DNA of 48,775 bases from UMGS172 sp045578845. Its GTDB lineage: Bacteria > Bacillota > Clostridia > Oscillospirales > Acutalibacteraceae. How positions within the stretch are numbered: the first letter of the stretch is position 1; every line of letters starts with the position of its first letter. Below are positions 15,377-24,286 of the stretch, piece by piece. The translations under genes were made by a program, and so were the position numbers. Below the pieces are notes generated by a model. That model had not been told where the DNA came from and did no database searches. It was given only the letters and a program-made list of their open reading frames with translations. The stretch is from the NCBI GenBank assembly GCA_045578845.1, contig JAZNLA010000042.1, positions 1 through 48,775 on the forward strand, read 5' to 3'.

Positions 15377-16552
15377 ATGCTTATAAAGGCACTCAGATTT
15401 TTATTGGGTTATGTGGGATTTACAGTGGGCGGTGAGTTCCCCGAACGGCTTTTTAATCAACTTGCAGTAAACGGTGTCAGTGTTTGGGGAATGAGGCGGC
15501 ATAAACACAGCATAACCGCCTTTATGTCGGCGAGAAATTATCTTAAAATGAGGCAGTACCGCGGCAAATCCCACGCGAAAGTGCGGGTCAAAAGCCGTCA
15601 CGGACTGCCCTTTATTGTAAAAAGATACCGTCTGCGATTAGGATTTCCCATAGGGATTATACTTTTTTTCGCAGTGCTTTTTATTATGTCGGGATATATT
15701 TGGAATATTGACATTGCGGGCAACACAAATATTCCGTCAAGCGAAATAAAATCGGCACTTTTTGATTTGGGGCTATCCGAGGGTATAAAAAAAAGTACCA
15801 TTGACGAAAAAACACTTCGTACAAAACTTGCTCTAAAGGTTGACGGCATTGCGTGGTGTTCAATTAACATTGAAGGTGTACGAGCAACGGTTAATATTTC
15901 CGAAAGTATTGACACCGAAAAGACCGACAACACGCCCTGCAACCTTGTTGCCGCTTGTGACGGAATAATTTTAGGGCACGAAGTTCAAAAAGGAAGTGTT
16001 GCCGTTAAAGTCGGTCAAACGGTAACGGCGGGCGACCTGCTCGTTTCAGGTGTCACAGAATACAAAGACGGCACAAGTTCCATAGGTGCGTCGGCGGGCA
16101 AGGTGTATGCCCAAACAGTGAAAATTTTAGAATGTAAAGCCGACTTTAAACAGGTGATAACCAAGCGTACTGGTGCTTATAAAGAAAAGAAGGTTTTAAC
16201 CTTTTTCGGGCTTGACATTCCGCTGTATTTGGGCTCGGAAAAGAATGAATATGAGGTTGAAAAAGCCACCGCCGTTTATAAAAAAAACGGCATGTATCTG
16301 CCCATTTATTTGACTACGGCAAAATTTTACGAAACAAAACAAACAGAATTCACATTAAGCAAAGCCGAAGCGGAAGATTTGGCAAGAAAAATGCTCAAAA
16401 AACAAGAGCAACAATATTTTAAAGATATTGAAATTTTATCTTTTGATGTGTCCGTTTCGGAAGGCATTGACGGTGTTACTGCCCATGCTGAATACATTTG
16501 CCGAGAAAATATTGCAAAAAAGGATTTTTTGTTGATTTATGAGGACAAATAA
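15377..16552 (+). CDS. yqfD: Sporulation protein YqfD
   Basis: YqfD is a mother-cell sporulation membrane protein. Here it has 391 residues: a cytoplasmic N-terminal region, one strong membrane helix at about residues 88-110 (GIILFFAVLFIMSGYIWNI), and a long extracytoplasmic part. Characteristic stretches are ADGIILG-like DGIILGHEV and KVYAQTVKI. GAGGTG is well placed for the ATG. It follows yqfC and precedes phoH, the standard Firmicutes order, supporting the assignment. Confidence 0.92.
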   Translation: MLIKALRFLLGYVGFTVGGEFPERLFNQLAVNGVSVWGMRRHKHSITAFMSARNYLKMRQYRGKSHAKVRVKSRHGLPFIVKRYRLRLGFPIGIILFFAVLFIMSGYIWNIDIAGNTNIPSSEIKSALFDLGLSEGIKKSTIDEKTLRTKLALKVDGIAWCSINIEGVRATVNISESIDTEKTDNTPCNLVAACDGIILGHEVQKGSVAVKVGQTVTAGDLLVSGVTEYKDGTSSIGASAGKVYAQTVKILECKADFKQVITKRTGAYKEKKVLTFFGLDIPLYLGSEKNEYEVEKATAVYKKNGMYLPIYLTTAKFYETKQTEFTLSKAEAEDLARKMLKKQEQQYFKDIEILSFDVSVSEGIDGVTAHAEYICRENIAKKDFLLIYEDK

Positions 16553-16588
16553 TGTAAAATATATATAAGTATATTTTCATAAAGGTAA

Positions 16589-17590
16589 GTGAAATATTTG
16601 GCGGAACGGATTATCAATATTGAACGTGTGGAACACGTTGTGGGACTGTTTGGCAACCTTGACCAAAACATTAAAATCATAGAAGAGCAACTGTCGGTAA
16701 CGGTTACCTTTCGCTCAGGCGAGATTAAAATTTCGGGTGACACCGAAAATGTTGACAAGGCAGCGAGAACTATTGACGGACTTTTGACACTTATCGCTAA
16801 GGGTGAAACCTTAACCGAACAAAGTATCCACTACTGCTTAACCTTGGCGGCTGATGGTGACGAAAAAGGCATAATAAAACTTGCCGATACCGATTGCATT
16901 TGCATAACCTCAAAAGGCAAGCCCATAAAACCCAAAACCATAGGTCAAAAACGGTATGTGGAGGCAATTAGGGATAATACCGTAACAATCGGCGTGGGAC
17001 CTGCGGGAACGGGCAAAACCTACCTTGCGGTCGCCATGGCGGTTGAGGCGTTCAGAGCCAAAGAGGTCAACCGCATAATTTTAACCCGACCTGCCGTTGA
17101 GGCGGGTGAAAAGTTAGGCTTTTTACCCGGTGACCTGCAACAAAAGGTTGACCCTTATTTAAGACCTTTGTACGACGCTCTTTTTGATATGTTAGGTGCG
17201 GAAAATTTTAACAAATGTCAAGAACGCGGCGATATTGAAGTGGCACCGTTAGCCTATATGCGTGGCAGAACTTTAGACGACAGTTTCATTATACTCGACG
17301 AGGCTCAAAACACCACAAGCGAGCAAATGAAGATGTTTTTAACAAGATTAGGGTTTAATTCCAAAGCCGTTGTTACGGGCGATATTACCCAAATCGACCT
17401 GCCCGACGGCAAGAAGTCAGGTCTTAAAGAGGTAATTAATATCCTTAGTGACATTGACGATATTGCCATTTCACATTTTGGCGAACGGGATGTTGTCCGC
17501 CACCGTTTGGTTCAAAAAATAATTAAGGCTTACGAAAAATATGAGGAGAGGAAAAATAATGGACAAGTTAAAGGTCATAATCACAAATAA
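16589..17590 (+). CDS. PhoH family ATPase (PhoL type)
   Basis: This cytoplasmic P-loop ATPase is thought to act in RNA metabolism beside YbeY. An N-terminal KH-like region spans about residues 1-110. The Walker A motif GPAGTGKTYLA lies near 137-148 and Walker B FIILDEAQN near 233-241. The start is uncertain: a GTG at 16589 with AAAGG just four bases away, or a TTG at 16598 with better spacing. The 3' end overlaps ybeY by 32 bases. The 333-residue length is normal. Confidence 0.93.
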   Translation: MKYLAERIINIERVEHVVGLFGNLDQNIKIIEEQLSVTVTFRSGEIKISGDTENVDKAARTIDGLLTLIAKGETLTEQSIHYCLTLAADGDEKGIIKLADTDCICITSKGKPIKPKTIGQKRYVEAIRDNTVTIGVGPAGTGKTYLAVAMAVEAFRAKEVNRIILTRPAVEAGEKLGFLPGDLQQKVDPYLRPLYDALFDMLGAENFNKCQERGDIEVAPLAYMRGRTLDDSFIILDEAQNTTSEQMKMFLTRLGFNSKAVVTGDITQIDLPDGKKSGLKEVINILSDIDDIAISHFGERDVVRHRLVQKIIKAYEKYEERKNNGQVKGHNHK

Positions 17591-18053
17591 GCAGAAAAAA
17601 GAAAAAATTCCCACAGGTATTAGAATGATTGTACGCCGAGCCTGTGCAGGCGTTTTAAACGGCGAAGGATTTTTGAGTTCTGCCGAAATAAGCGTCACAT
17701 TTGTCGATGATGAAGAAATAAGAAAAATCAACTCGGAGTTTCGAAACATCGATTCTGCCACCGATGTTTTGTCCTTTCCTTTAGGCGAAGACGGTGTTTG
17801 GGACTCTAATCCCGAAACGGGTGCAAAAATGTTGGGTGATGTCGTAATTTCGGTTGAAACCGCCGTAAGGCAGGCAAAAGAATACGGCCACTCTTTGCAA
17901 AGAGAAATGGCATTTTTGACGGTACACTCAGTACTGCATTTACTGGGGTTTGACCATGTAAACGGCGGTATTGAGGCAACCATTATGAGAGAAAAAGAGG
18001 AAGACGTGCTGCTTAAAATGGGACTTTCCCGCGAAGTTGCATTTATAGATTAA
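17559..18053 (+). CDS. ybeY: Endoribonuclease YbeY
   Basis: YbeY is a zinc endoribonuclease for rRNA maturation and ribosome quality control. The signature HxxxHxxxxxH is seen as HSVLHLLGFDH near residues 127-137, and FRNIDSATDVLSFP is the conserved centre. The ATG at 17559 with GAGGAGAGG eight bases ahead is preferred to the in-frame ATG at 17541, which contains the ribosome site. It overlaps phoH. In many Firmicutes dgkA and cdd separate ybeY from era; here both are missing and era follows after 11 bases. Confidence 0.95.
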   Translation: MDKLKVIITNKQKKEKIPTGIRMIVRRACAGVLNGEGFLSSAEISVTFVDDEEIRKINSEFRNIDSATDVLSFPLGEDGVWDSNPETGAKMLGDVVISVETAVRQAKEYGHSLQREMAFLTVHSVLHLLGFDHVNGGIEATIMREKEEDVLLKMGLSREVAFID

Positions 18054-18064
18054 GGAAAATACAT

Positions 18065-19003
18065 ATGGAAAAACAAAATGAACAACGTTCGGCTTTTATT
18101 GCCGTTGTCGGTCGGCCGAATGTAGGAAAATCATCTTTACTTAATAAAATAATCGGGCAAAAAATCGCCATTGTGTCAAGCAAACCGCAGACTACCCGCA
18201 CAAGAATTATGGGGGTTTTAAACCGAGATAACGACCAAATTATCTACATTGACACACCGGGGTTTCATAAGCCTAAAAATAAACTGGGCGAAAAAATGAT
18301 GACCGCAGTATCTACCGGACTTTCCGATGTTGAGGCGGTCACTTTGGTAGTTGAAGCAAAACCCAACTTCAAACTAAATCCCGACGATATGCCGAAAGCC
18401 GAGGTTGCTTTAATTGAAGAAATCAAAAAACGCAACCTTAAAACAATTTTGGCGGTCAATAAAATAGATTTGGTAGGCGATAAAACCGACCTGCTTTTAA
18501 CTATCAGTGCATACAAAAATCTTTACGATTTTGAGGCGGTTGTGCCCGTTTCTGCCGTAAGCGGTGACGGAATAGAGGAACTTATAGCCGAGCAGATGAA
18601 ATTTTTAAGGCCGTCACCCCACTTTTTTGATGCCGACCAAACCACCGACCAAGCCGACAGTATAATGGTAACCGAACTTATACGTGAAAAAATACTCCGT
18701 CTTCTTGATAAAGAAATCCCCCACGGCACCGCAGTGGGACTTGAAAGATTTTTTGAACGGGATACCGTAAGCGGTGAGCCGATTATCGAAACGGAAGCCA
18801 TTATATACTGCGAAAAAGAGTCCCACAAAGGCATAATTATCGGCAAAGGCGGGAGTATGCTAAAGCGTATCGGCACCGAGTCAAGGGCCGATATCGAAAA
18901 ATTTTTCGGTTGCAAATGCAATCTTAAACTTTGGGTAAAGGTTAAGGAAGATTGGCGTAACCGCGACGGTCTTATCCGTTCGTTCGGTCTGTCGGAAAAA
19001 TGA
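18065..19003 (+). CDS. era: GTPase Era
   Basis: Era is an essential GTPase that binds the 3' end of 16S rRNA during small-subunit assembly. The G1 motif GRPNVGKSS, G3 DTPGFHKPK and G4 NKID are clear in the first 130 residues. The C-terminal KH domain has IIIGKGGSMLKRIG. Length 312 is slightly over the usual 300. It lies between ybeY and the small yqzL-like gene. About 70 bases holding a hairpin separate it from the next start. Confidence 0.97.
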   Translation: MEKQNEQRSAFIAVVGRPNVGKSSLLNKIIGQKIAIVSSKPQTTRTRIMGVLNRDNDQIIYIDTPGFHKPKNKLGEKMMTAVSTGLSDVEAVTLVVEAKPNFKLNPDDMPKAEVALIEEIKKRNLKTILAVNKIDLVGDKTDLLLTISAYKNLYDFEAVVPVSAVSGDGIEELIAEQMKFLRPSPHFFDADQTTDQADSIMVTELIREKILRLLDKEIPHGTAVGLERFFERDTVSGEPIIETEAIIYCEKESHKGIIIGKGGSMLKRIGTESRADIEKFFGCKCNLKLWVKVKEDWRNRDGLIRSFGLSEK

Positions 19004-19035
19004 TTTGTAAATAATTTCTAATAATTAAACCTTTT

Positions 19036-19064
19036 CTTTTCCGCAAAATATCTTTGTGGAAAGG
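19036..19064 (+). other. Hairpin between era and the yqzL-like gene
   Basis: CTTTTCCGCAAA pairs with TTTGTGGAAAGG (with G-T pairs) around a 5-nt loop, just upstream of the yqzL-like ATG. GTGTGTG separates it from a short T5, so it is at best a weak attenuator. It could instead protect the mRNA end or hold the yqzL ribosome site. Confidence 0.4.
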
Positions 19065-19075
19065 TGTGTGTTTTT

Positions 19076-19219
19076 ATGAACGAAATAAATGCTTGGGATT
19101 TGTTTTTTAAAACAGGTAAAGTTTCAGATTATCTCGCTTATAAGAATTTAAGAAGTTTAAACGAAAAGGAGTATGGCGGTGAAATTCACAACCGACGGAC
19201 TGATAATAAAAACCACTAA
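19076..19219 (+). CDS. yqzL: YqzL-like small protein (47 residues)
   Basis: This 47-codon frame between era and recO encodes MNEINAWDLFFKTGKVSDYL followed by AYKNLR and a basic tail. The pattern W-x-x-F-x-x-T-G-x-x-x-x-Y-L is that of the YqzL family, which in B. subtilis also lies between era and recO and is about the same length. The first 97 bases lie before recO and the last 47 overlap it in another frame; the recO ribosome site AAAAGGAG is inside it. Function unknown. Position, length and motif agree, though the ribosome site of its own (AAAGGTGTG) is ordinary. Confidence 0.75.
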   Translation: MNEINAWDLFFKTGKVSDYLAYKNLRSLNEKEYGGEIHNRRTDNKNH

Positions 19220-19940
19220 TGTCGGCGAAAGCGACCGAGCGGTTGTGGTTTTAACCAGACACAAAGGACTTATGAGTGCTTTTGTCAGCGGTGCAAGAAA
19301 ACCCAAAAGCCGCAACGGTACCGCAACGGCTCTGCTGACCTTTTCAAATCTTACAGTGACCGAAAACAAAGGTGTTTCGAGGATTACCGAGTCGGAAACC
19401 AACGAAGTATTTTTCGGACTTCGCACCGACGTTGAAAAGTACAGTCTTGCCCAGTACATATGCGAACTTTTTTCGGTTTTGGTGCCGTATGGCGTTGAAG
19501 ACGAAGAATTTTTACGGTTAGCACTAAACTCACTTCACTTTTTAGCCAACGATAAACTTGACGTATACTCAATAAAGGCTATTACCGAACTGAAACTCAT
19601 GGCAATTTCGGGTTTCATGCCCGACCTTGTCGGTTGCAGGGAGTGCGGCTCTGACCAAAACTTTCCCTTATTTTTGGATATAAACGGCGGTGACATGGTG
19701 TGCAGTGCCTGTAAACCCAATATAAGCGGTGATTTTTCCGAACTCGGCAAGACAACACTTGCTGCTGCAAGACACATTGTATACTCTGATTTTGGCAGAT
19801 TGTACTCATTTTCACTGCCCATAGAACACGCAAAATATTTAAGCCATGTGACCGAACGGTTTTTGTTGGCTCAAACAGGGCATAAATTTAAAACCCTCGA
19901 CTTTTTTCACAACACGACTACGGCTGTAAAGGACCTATAA
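19173..19940 (+). CDS. recO: DNA repair protein RecO
   Basis: RecO anneals SSB-coated single strands and loads RecA with RecR in gap repair. The N-terminal OB fold begins VKFTTDGLIIKTTNVGESDR. A zinc-binding CRECG and CSAC pair lies near residues 154-180. The 255-residue length is typical. AAAAGGAG lies six bases before the ATG. It is directly followed by mutS2, with the stop TAA abutting its ATG, so this is one transcript. Confidence 0.94.
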   Translation: MAVKFTTDGLIIKTTNVGESDRAVVVLTRHKGLMSAFVSGARKPKSRNGTATALLTFSNLTVTENKGVSRITESETNEVFFGLRTDVEKYSLAQYICELFSVLVPYGVEDEEFLRLALNSLHFLANDKLDVYSIKAITELKLMAISGFMPDLVGCRECGSDQNFPLFLDINGGDMVCSACKPNISGDFSELGKTTLAAARHIVYSDFGRLYSFSLPIEHAKYLSHVTERFLLAQTGHKFKTLDFFHNTTTAVKDL

Positions 19941-22319
19941 ATGAACACTACGTTACACAAAGAAACCTTAGAACTTGACAAAATATTAAAACTTTTGGCC
20001 AAGAAAACCCGCATTGAGGCGGCAAAGGAAATGGCTTTGAATTTAGAGCCTAAGACCGCTATAGGTGATGTCAAAGAACTGCTCGGTCAAACCGATGATG
20101 CCTATAAACTTATTGCAAGTTTCGGCTCGCCGTCGTTTGGAAGTGCCAAAGATATGTCCAACGCCCTTGCCCGAGCCGAGGCAGGCGGTGTTCTTACCAT
20201 GCGTGAACTGCTTGACATCGGTGAAGTGTTACGTACGGTACGGTCGCTTTGCGATTGGCGTACCCACTGTGAAAACAGTGACTCACCGCATATTGACGGT
20301 TTCTTTTCTTTGCTAACACCAAATAAATATTTTGAGGAAAGAATTTTCGCCTCAATAAAAACCGATGACGAAATGGACGATAACGCCTCTTTGGAACTCA
20401 AAAACATACGCCGTAAAATACATTCGGCGGAACTAAATGTGCGTGACCGCCTTGAAAAAACTGTCAGGTCTTCTAATTCGTCAAAATTTTTGCAAGAGGC
20501 AATCATCACCCAGCGTGACGGCAGGTACTGTATCCCCGTAAAGGCGGAATACCGTGCGGAAGTGCCCGGATTGTTGCATGACACCTCGTCGTCGGGTGCA
20601 ACACTATTTATTGAGCCTATGGCGGTTGTTGAAATCAACAACCAAATAAGGGAACTTTTTATAAAAGAAAAAGAGGAAATCGACCGCATTTTAGCCGAAC
20701 TTTCCCGCGACGCCACAGGCTTTGCCCCTAATATTAAAAATTCATTTTATGCGGTATGCGAACTGTCACTCATATTTGCCAAGGCTTCACTGGCATTTGA
20801 TATGATGGCGTGTAAACCGAGTCTTAACGACTGCGGCAGAATTCATCTTAAAAACGCACGCCACCCGTTACTTGACCGCAAAACCGTTGTGCCTGTAACC
20901 ATACCCTTAGGTACGGACTTTGACACGCTTATCATAACAGGTCCTAACACAGGCGGTAAAACAGTAACCATAAAAACCGTAGGATTGCTGACTCTAATGA
21001 CCATGTGCGGTATGATGATACCGGTTTCCGACGGCAGTGAAATTTCAGTTTTTAACAATATTCTCGCCGACATCGGCGACGAGCAAAGCATTGAGCAGTC
21101 TTTATCAACCTTTTCGGCTCACATGACAAAAATAGTATCCATTTTAAATTTGGCGGACAAAAATTCGCTTGTGCTTATTGACGAACTGGGTGCAGGTACC
21201 GACCCCGTAGAGGGTGCCGCACTTGCCACCGCAATACTCTTAAGTCTACGCGAAAAAGGTGCGAAAATCGCTGCCACAACCCACTACGCCGAACTTAAAT
21301 CGTTTGCCCTTGAAACTGACGGTGTCTGCAATGCGAGTTGCGAATTTGATGTCGCTACCCTTAAACCCACCTATAAACTTATCGTAGGATTGCCCGGGCG
21401 TTCTAACGCTTTTGCCATTTCAAGAAGGCTCGGTCTTAGCGAACAAATTGTCGAAACGGCAAAATCGCTTGTAACCGAGGAAAACACTCGGTTGGAGCGA
21501 ATAGTCGGCAAACTTGAAGACACTGTAAAAGAGGCAGAAAAAAACCGCAACGAAACGGCAAGGCTAAAGGGTGAAATAGAACGGCTTAAGTCCCAGCAAA
21601 GCAAAAAACTGCAAGAGGCCGAAAACTTAAAAGCAAAGGCTTTGGAAAATGCAAAAGAACAGGCAGAGATTATAATTTCGAGAACAAGGGCCGAGGCCGA
21701 AAAAATGTTGGCGGAATTGGAAACACTGAGAAAAAGCAACGACTCTGCCGAAGAACGTATCCGCCGTGCCCGTGCTGCGGTAAAGGGCGGAACATCTAAA
21801 ATGCATGACACCGCCGACCCAATACTGGAGAGCGACAACAACTCATATACTTTACCCCGTCCGCTTAAAAAAGGCGACCGTGTAATAATCGCACACCTTA
21901 AAACCGAGGCAGAAGTTTTAGAAGACCAGTCGGGCGAACAGATACTTATTTTAGCGGGCATTATGAAAACCAAAATTTCCGTAAGCGATTTAAGGCTTGT
22001 TGAAAAGCATAAGGCAAAACCGCCCAAAAGTCGCACTGTAAGGAAAACTGCCGCACCTGAAAAAACCGTTCGCACCGCAAGTACCGAAATTGACATAAGA
22101 GGTTTTACGGGCGACGAGGCGGCACTTGAACTTGACCGATTTATAGATAATTCTGTAATGGCGGGACTTTCGACCGTTTGGATTATCCACGGCAAAGGCA
22201 CGGGTGCCCTCAAAAAAGCGGTCAGAGAATATCTTAAAAATAACCAAAGCGTTAAAAATTTTCGTTCGGGTGTTTACGGCGAAGGTGAAGACGGAGTTAC
22301 CGTAGCAGAATTAAAATAA
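19941..22319 (+). CDS. mutS2: Endonuclease MutS2
   Basis: MutS2 is a MutS-like ATPase without mismatch-recognition domain, linked to suppression of recombination and to splitting collided ribosomes in Firmicutes. The core has Walker A TGPNTGGKTVTIKT near residues 332-346 and Walker B LVLIDELGAGTDP near 409-422. A long coiled coil covers about 515-610. The Smr nuclease domain from about 715 (IDIRGFTGDEAALELDRF and HGKGTGALK) closes the protein. At 792 residues it is full length. The start abuts the recO stop. Confidence 0.96.
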   Translation: MNTTLHKETLELDKILKLLAKKTRIEAAKEMALNLEPKTAIGDVKELLGQTDDAYKLIASFGSPSFGSAKDMSNALARAEAGGVLTMRELLDIGEVLRTVRSLCDWRTHCENSDSPHIDGFFSLLTPNKYFEERIFASIKTDDEMDDNASLELKNIRRKIHSAELNVRDRLEKTVRSSNSSKFLQEAIITQRDGRYCIPVKAEYRAEVPGLLHDTSSSGATLFIEPMAVVEINNQIRELFIKEKEEIDRILAELSRDATGFAPNIKNSFYAVCELSLIFAKASLAFDMMACKPSLNDCGRIHLKNARHPLLDRKTVVPVTIPLGTDFDTLIITGPNTGGKTVTIKTVGLLTLMTMCGMMIPVSDGSEISVFNNILADIGDEQSIEQSLSTFSAHMTKIVSILNLADKNSLVLIDELGAGTDPVEGAALATAILLSLREKGAKIAATTHYAELKSFALETDGVCNASCEFDVATLKPTYKLIVGLPGRSNAFAISRRLGLSEQIVETAKSLVTEENTRLERIVGKLEDTVKEAEKNRNETARLKGEIERLKSQQSKKLQEAENLKAKALENAKEQAEIIISRTRAEAEKMLAELETLRKSNDSAEERIRRARAAVKGGTSKMHDTADPILESDNNSYTLPRPLKKGDRVIIAHLKTEAEVLEDQSGEQILILAGIMKTKISVSDLRLVEKHKAKPPKSRTVRKTAAPEKTVRTASTEIDIRGFTGDEAALELDRFIDNSVMAGLSTVWIIHGKGTGALKKAVREYLKNNQSVKNFRSGVYGEGEDGVTVAELK

Positions 22320-22340
22320 TTGCAATAAGAAGGTGAATTT

Positions 22341-23648
22341 ATGGCAGGTAAATCAAAAAAAGTTTCGGCATTTTTACTTATTTTAAGTTATTTACTGTTG
22401 CTTTTTTCGGTCTGCGGTTGCAATGACCAGCCGAAACTCAAATCTAACGGTGAATATAATTACTTAGTCTATAAATCCCACGTTGAACTGACCCTTTACG
22501 GCGGTTCGGGCGGTGATATTACCGTGCCTAAAAAACTTTCGGGCAAACCCGTAACCGCTTTAGGTGAAGGTCTTTTCGGCGGTGTTTTGACTTTAACTTC
22601 AGTGACACTGCCCGACAGTATAACCACAATAGGCAAAGAGGCTTTTGCCTACTGCTCAAACCTTAAAAATATCACCTTATCAAATAACATCACCGATATA
22701 GGTATTGGTGCTTTTATGCACTGTAAAAACTTAGGCGAAGTAGTATTGCCTCAAAGTCTTAAAACAATCGGCGAAAATGCATTTTACGAATGCAGTAATA
22801 TGACCTTTGCCGATTTGCCCGAAACCTTAGAAAATATCGGTCCTTATGCTTTCGCAAAATGCGAGTCATTAACCAAAATAAAACTACCCGAAAATACTAA
22901 AATAATACAAAATAACGCCTTTTCACAGTGTTTAGGACTCATCTCTTTTACTGCAGGCGGCTCACTTGAAAAGGTTTGTGAAAACGCCTTTCTTGCTTGT
23001 GAAAATTTAAGCGAAATAACCCTAAACGAAAGCATTAAAACCATAGAACATAACGCTTTTTCGGGCACCGCCGTAACTACAGCAGTTATCCCCGAGGGAA
23101 TATCAAATTTAGAAGGTTGTTTTGCCGATTGCAAAAAATTAACCTCGGCTGTTTTACCGACATCGCTGACCGAAATTCCCGCCGATATGTTTAAAAACTG
23201 TGAAAATCTGCCTTCTTTTGAGATTTCTGCAAATGTCAAAAAAATCGGCAATAACGCTTTTGACGGTTGTACCCGTTTGTCACTGTCCAACTTCCCCGAA
23301 GGACTTGAAACACTCGGCGATTATGCTTTTGCACGATGCTTGGCTTTTAGAAGTGTAACCTTCCCCGATTCACTTAAAACAATCGGAAAAGGCACATTTT
23401 CAAACTGTATGAACATCACCGAATTGAAGTTCGGCAACAACTTAACCTATATAGGCGAATTGGCTTTTGAAAGTTGCATGAACATTGATTTTGTCACCCT
23501 GCCCTCATCACTTACCGCTGTAGGTCCCAATGTGTTCCAACACTGCTCGTACTTACAAAGAGTAACTATTTTAAAAGAAAAAGACTCATTTGATGTAAGC
23601 GACTGGGGACCGGGATTTGAAATAAGATGGAGACCCGAAAAGAAATGA
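22341..23648 (+). CDS. Leucine-rich repeat (BspA/LRR_5) lipoprotein
   Basis: After a signal with lipobox FSVCGC and a short linker, the protein is about fifteen repeats of roughly 23 residues. The pattern is IGxxAFxxCxxLxxIxLPxxL, for example IGKEAFAYCSNL and IGENAFYECSNM. This is the BspA-type (LRR_5) fold, common on surface proteins of gut bacteria and used for binding. It should be a lipid-anchored surface protein of 435 residues. It starts 21 bases after mutS2, and its stop overlaps the nth start as ATGA, so a surface lipoprotein is translationally tied to DNA repair genes. Confidence 0.88.
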   Translation: MAGKSKKVSAFLLILSYLLLLFSVCGCNDQPKLKSNGEYNYLVYKSHVELTLYGGSGGDITVPKKLSGKPVTALGEGLFGGVLTLTSVTLPDSITTIGKEAFAYCSNLKNITLSNNITDIGIGAFMHCKNLGEVVLPQSLKTIGENAFYECSNMTFADLPETLENIGPYAFAKCESLTKIKLPENTKIIQNNAFSQCLGLISFTAGGSLEKVCENAFLACENLSEITLNESIKTIEHNAFSGTAVTTAVIPEGISNLEGCFADCKKLTSAVLPTSLTEIPADMFKNCENLPSFEISANVKKIGNNAFDGCTRLSLSNFPEGLETLGDYAFARCLAFRSVTFPDSLKTIGKGTFSNCMNITELKFGNNLTYIGELAFESCMNIDFVTLPSSLTAVGPNVFQHCSYLQRVTILKEKDSFDVSDWGPGFEIRWRPEKK

Positions 23649-24286
23649 AAAATTTAAGCAAAAAACAGATTGCATTAGAGGCGGTAAACCTGCTTGAAAA
23701 GGCATACCCCGACGCTATCTGTTCACTTACATATGAAGATGCCTTTCAACTGCTTATTGCAACAAGGCTCTCGGCACAGTGTACCGATGCAAGGGTAAAC
23801 ATAGTGACACCTGCTTTGTTTAAAGCGTTCCCCACCGCCGAAAAAATGTCCAAAGCCGATATAAAAGACGTGGAAGAACTTATTAAAACCTGCGGACTGT
23901 ACAAAACCAAAGCCAAAGACCTTGTTGGCATCGCTAAAATGCTTTGCGAGGATTTCGGCGGTACCGTACCCGACAATATCGACGATTTAATAAAACTCCC
24001 CGGTGTGGGAAGGAAAACCGCAAACTTGGTTGTAGGCGATATTTACGGCAAACCCGCTGTTGTCACCGATACCCATTTTATAAGGCTTTGCAACCGATTA
24101 GGCTTAGTTTCAAACACCGAGCCTAAAGCGGTGGAAATTGCTATGCGAAAACTTTTGCCCCCTGATAAATCCAACGATTTTTGCCACCGCACCGTACTTC
24201 ACGGCAGAGCGGTTTGTACTGCAAGACGTGCCTACTGCGAGCAGTGTCCATTAAACGAAATCTGCAAAAAAAGGAATGTAAAATGA
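23645..24286 (+). CDS. nth: Endonuclease III
   Basis: This DNA glycosylase/AP lyase removes oxidised pyrimidines. The helix-hairpin-helix LPGVGRKTANLV with catalytic lysine is near residues 117-128, and the catalytic Asp lies in VTDTHFIRLCNRLGL. The [4Fe-4S] ligands C-x6-C-x2-C-x5-C are at the C-terminus. An ATG at 23627 is in frame, but the ATG at 23645 forms an ATGA overlap with the lipoprotein stop and gives 213 residues, close to E. coli Nth. Its own stop again overlaps the next start as ATGA. Confidence 0.95.
   Translation: MKNLSKKQIALEAVNLLEKAYPDAICSLTYEDAFQLLIATRLSAQCTDARVNIVTPALFKAFPTAEKMSKADIKDVEELIKTCGLYKTKAKDLVGIAKMLCEDFGGTVPDNIDDLIKLPGVGRKTANLVVGDIYGKPAVVTDTHFIRLCNRLGLVSNTEPKAVEIAMRKLLPPDKSNDFCHRTVLHGRAVCTARRAYCEQCPLNEICKKRNVK

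Noticed and set aside
20102..22213. Long minus-strand frames (204 and 280 codons) inside mutS2
   Set aside because: They lie antisense to a full-length gene with clear motifs, have low-complexity Ser/Phe/Ile-rich translations and no ribosome sites.
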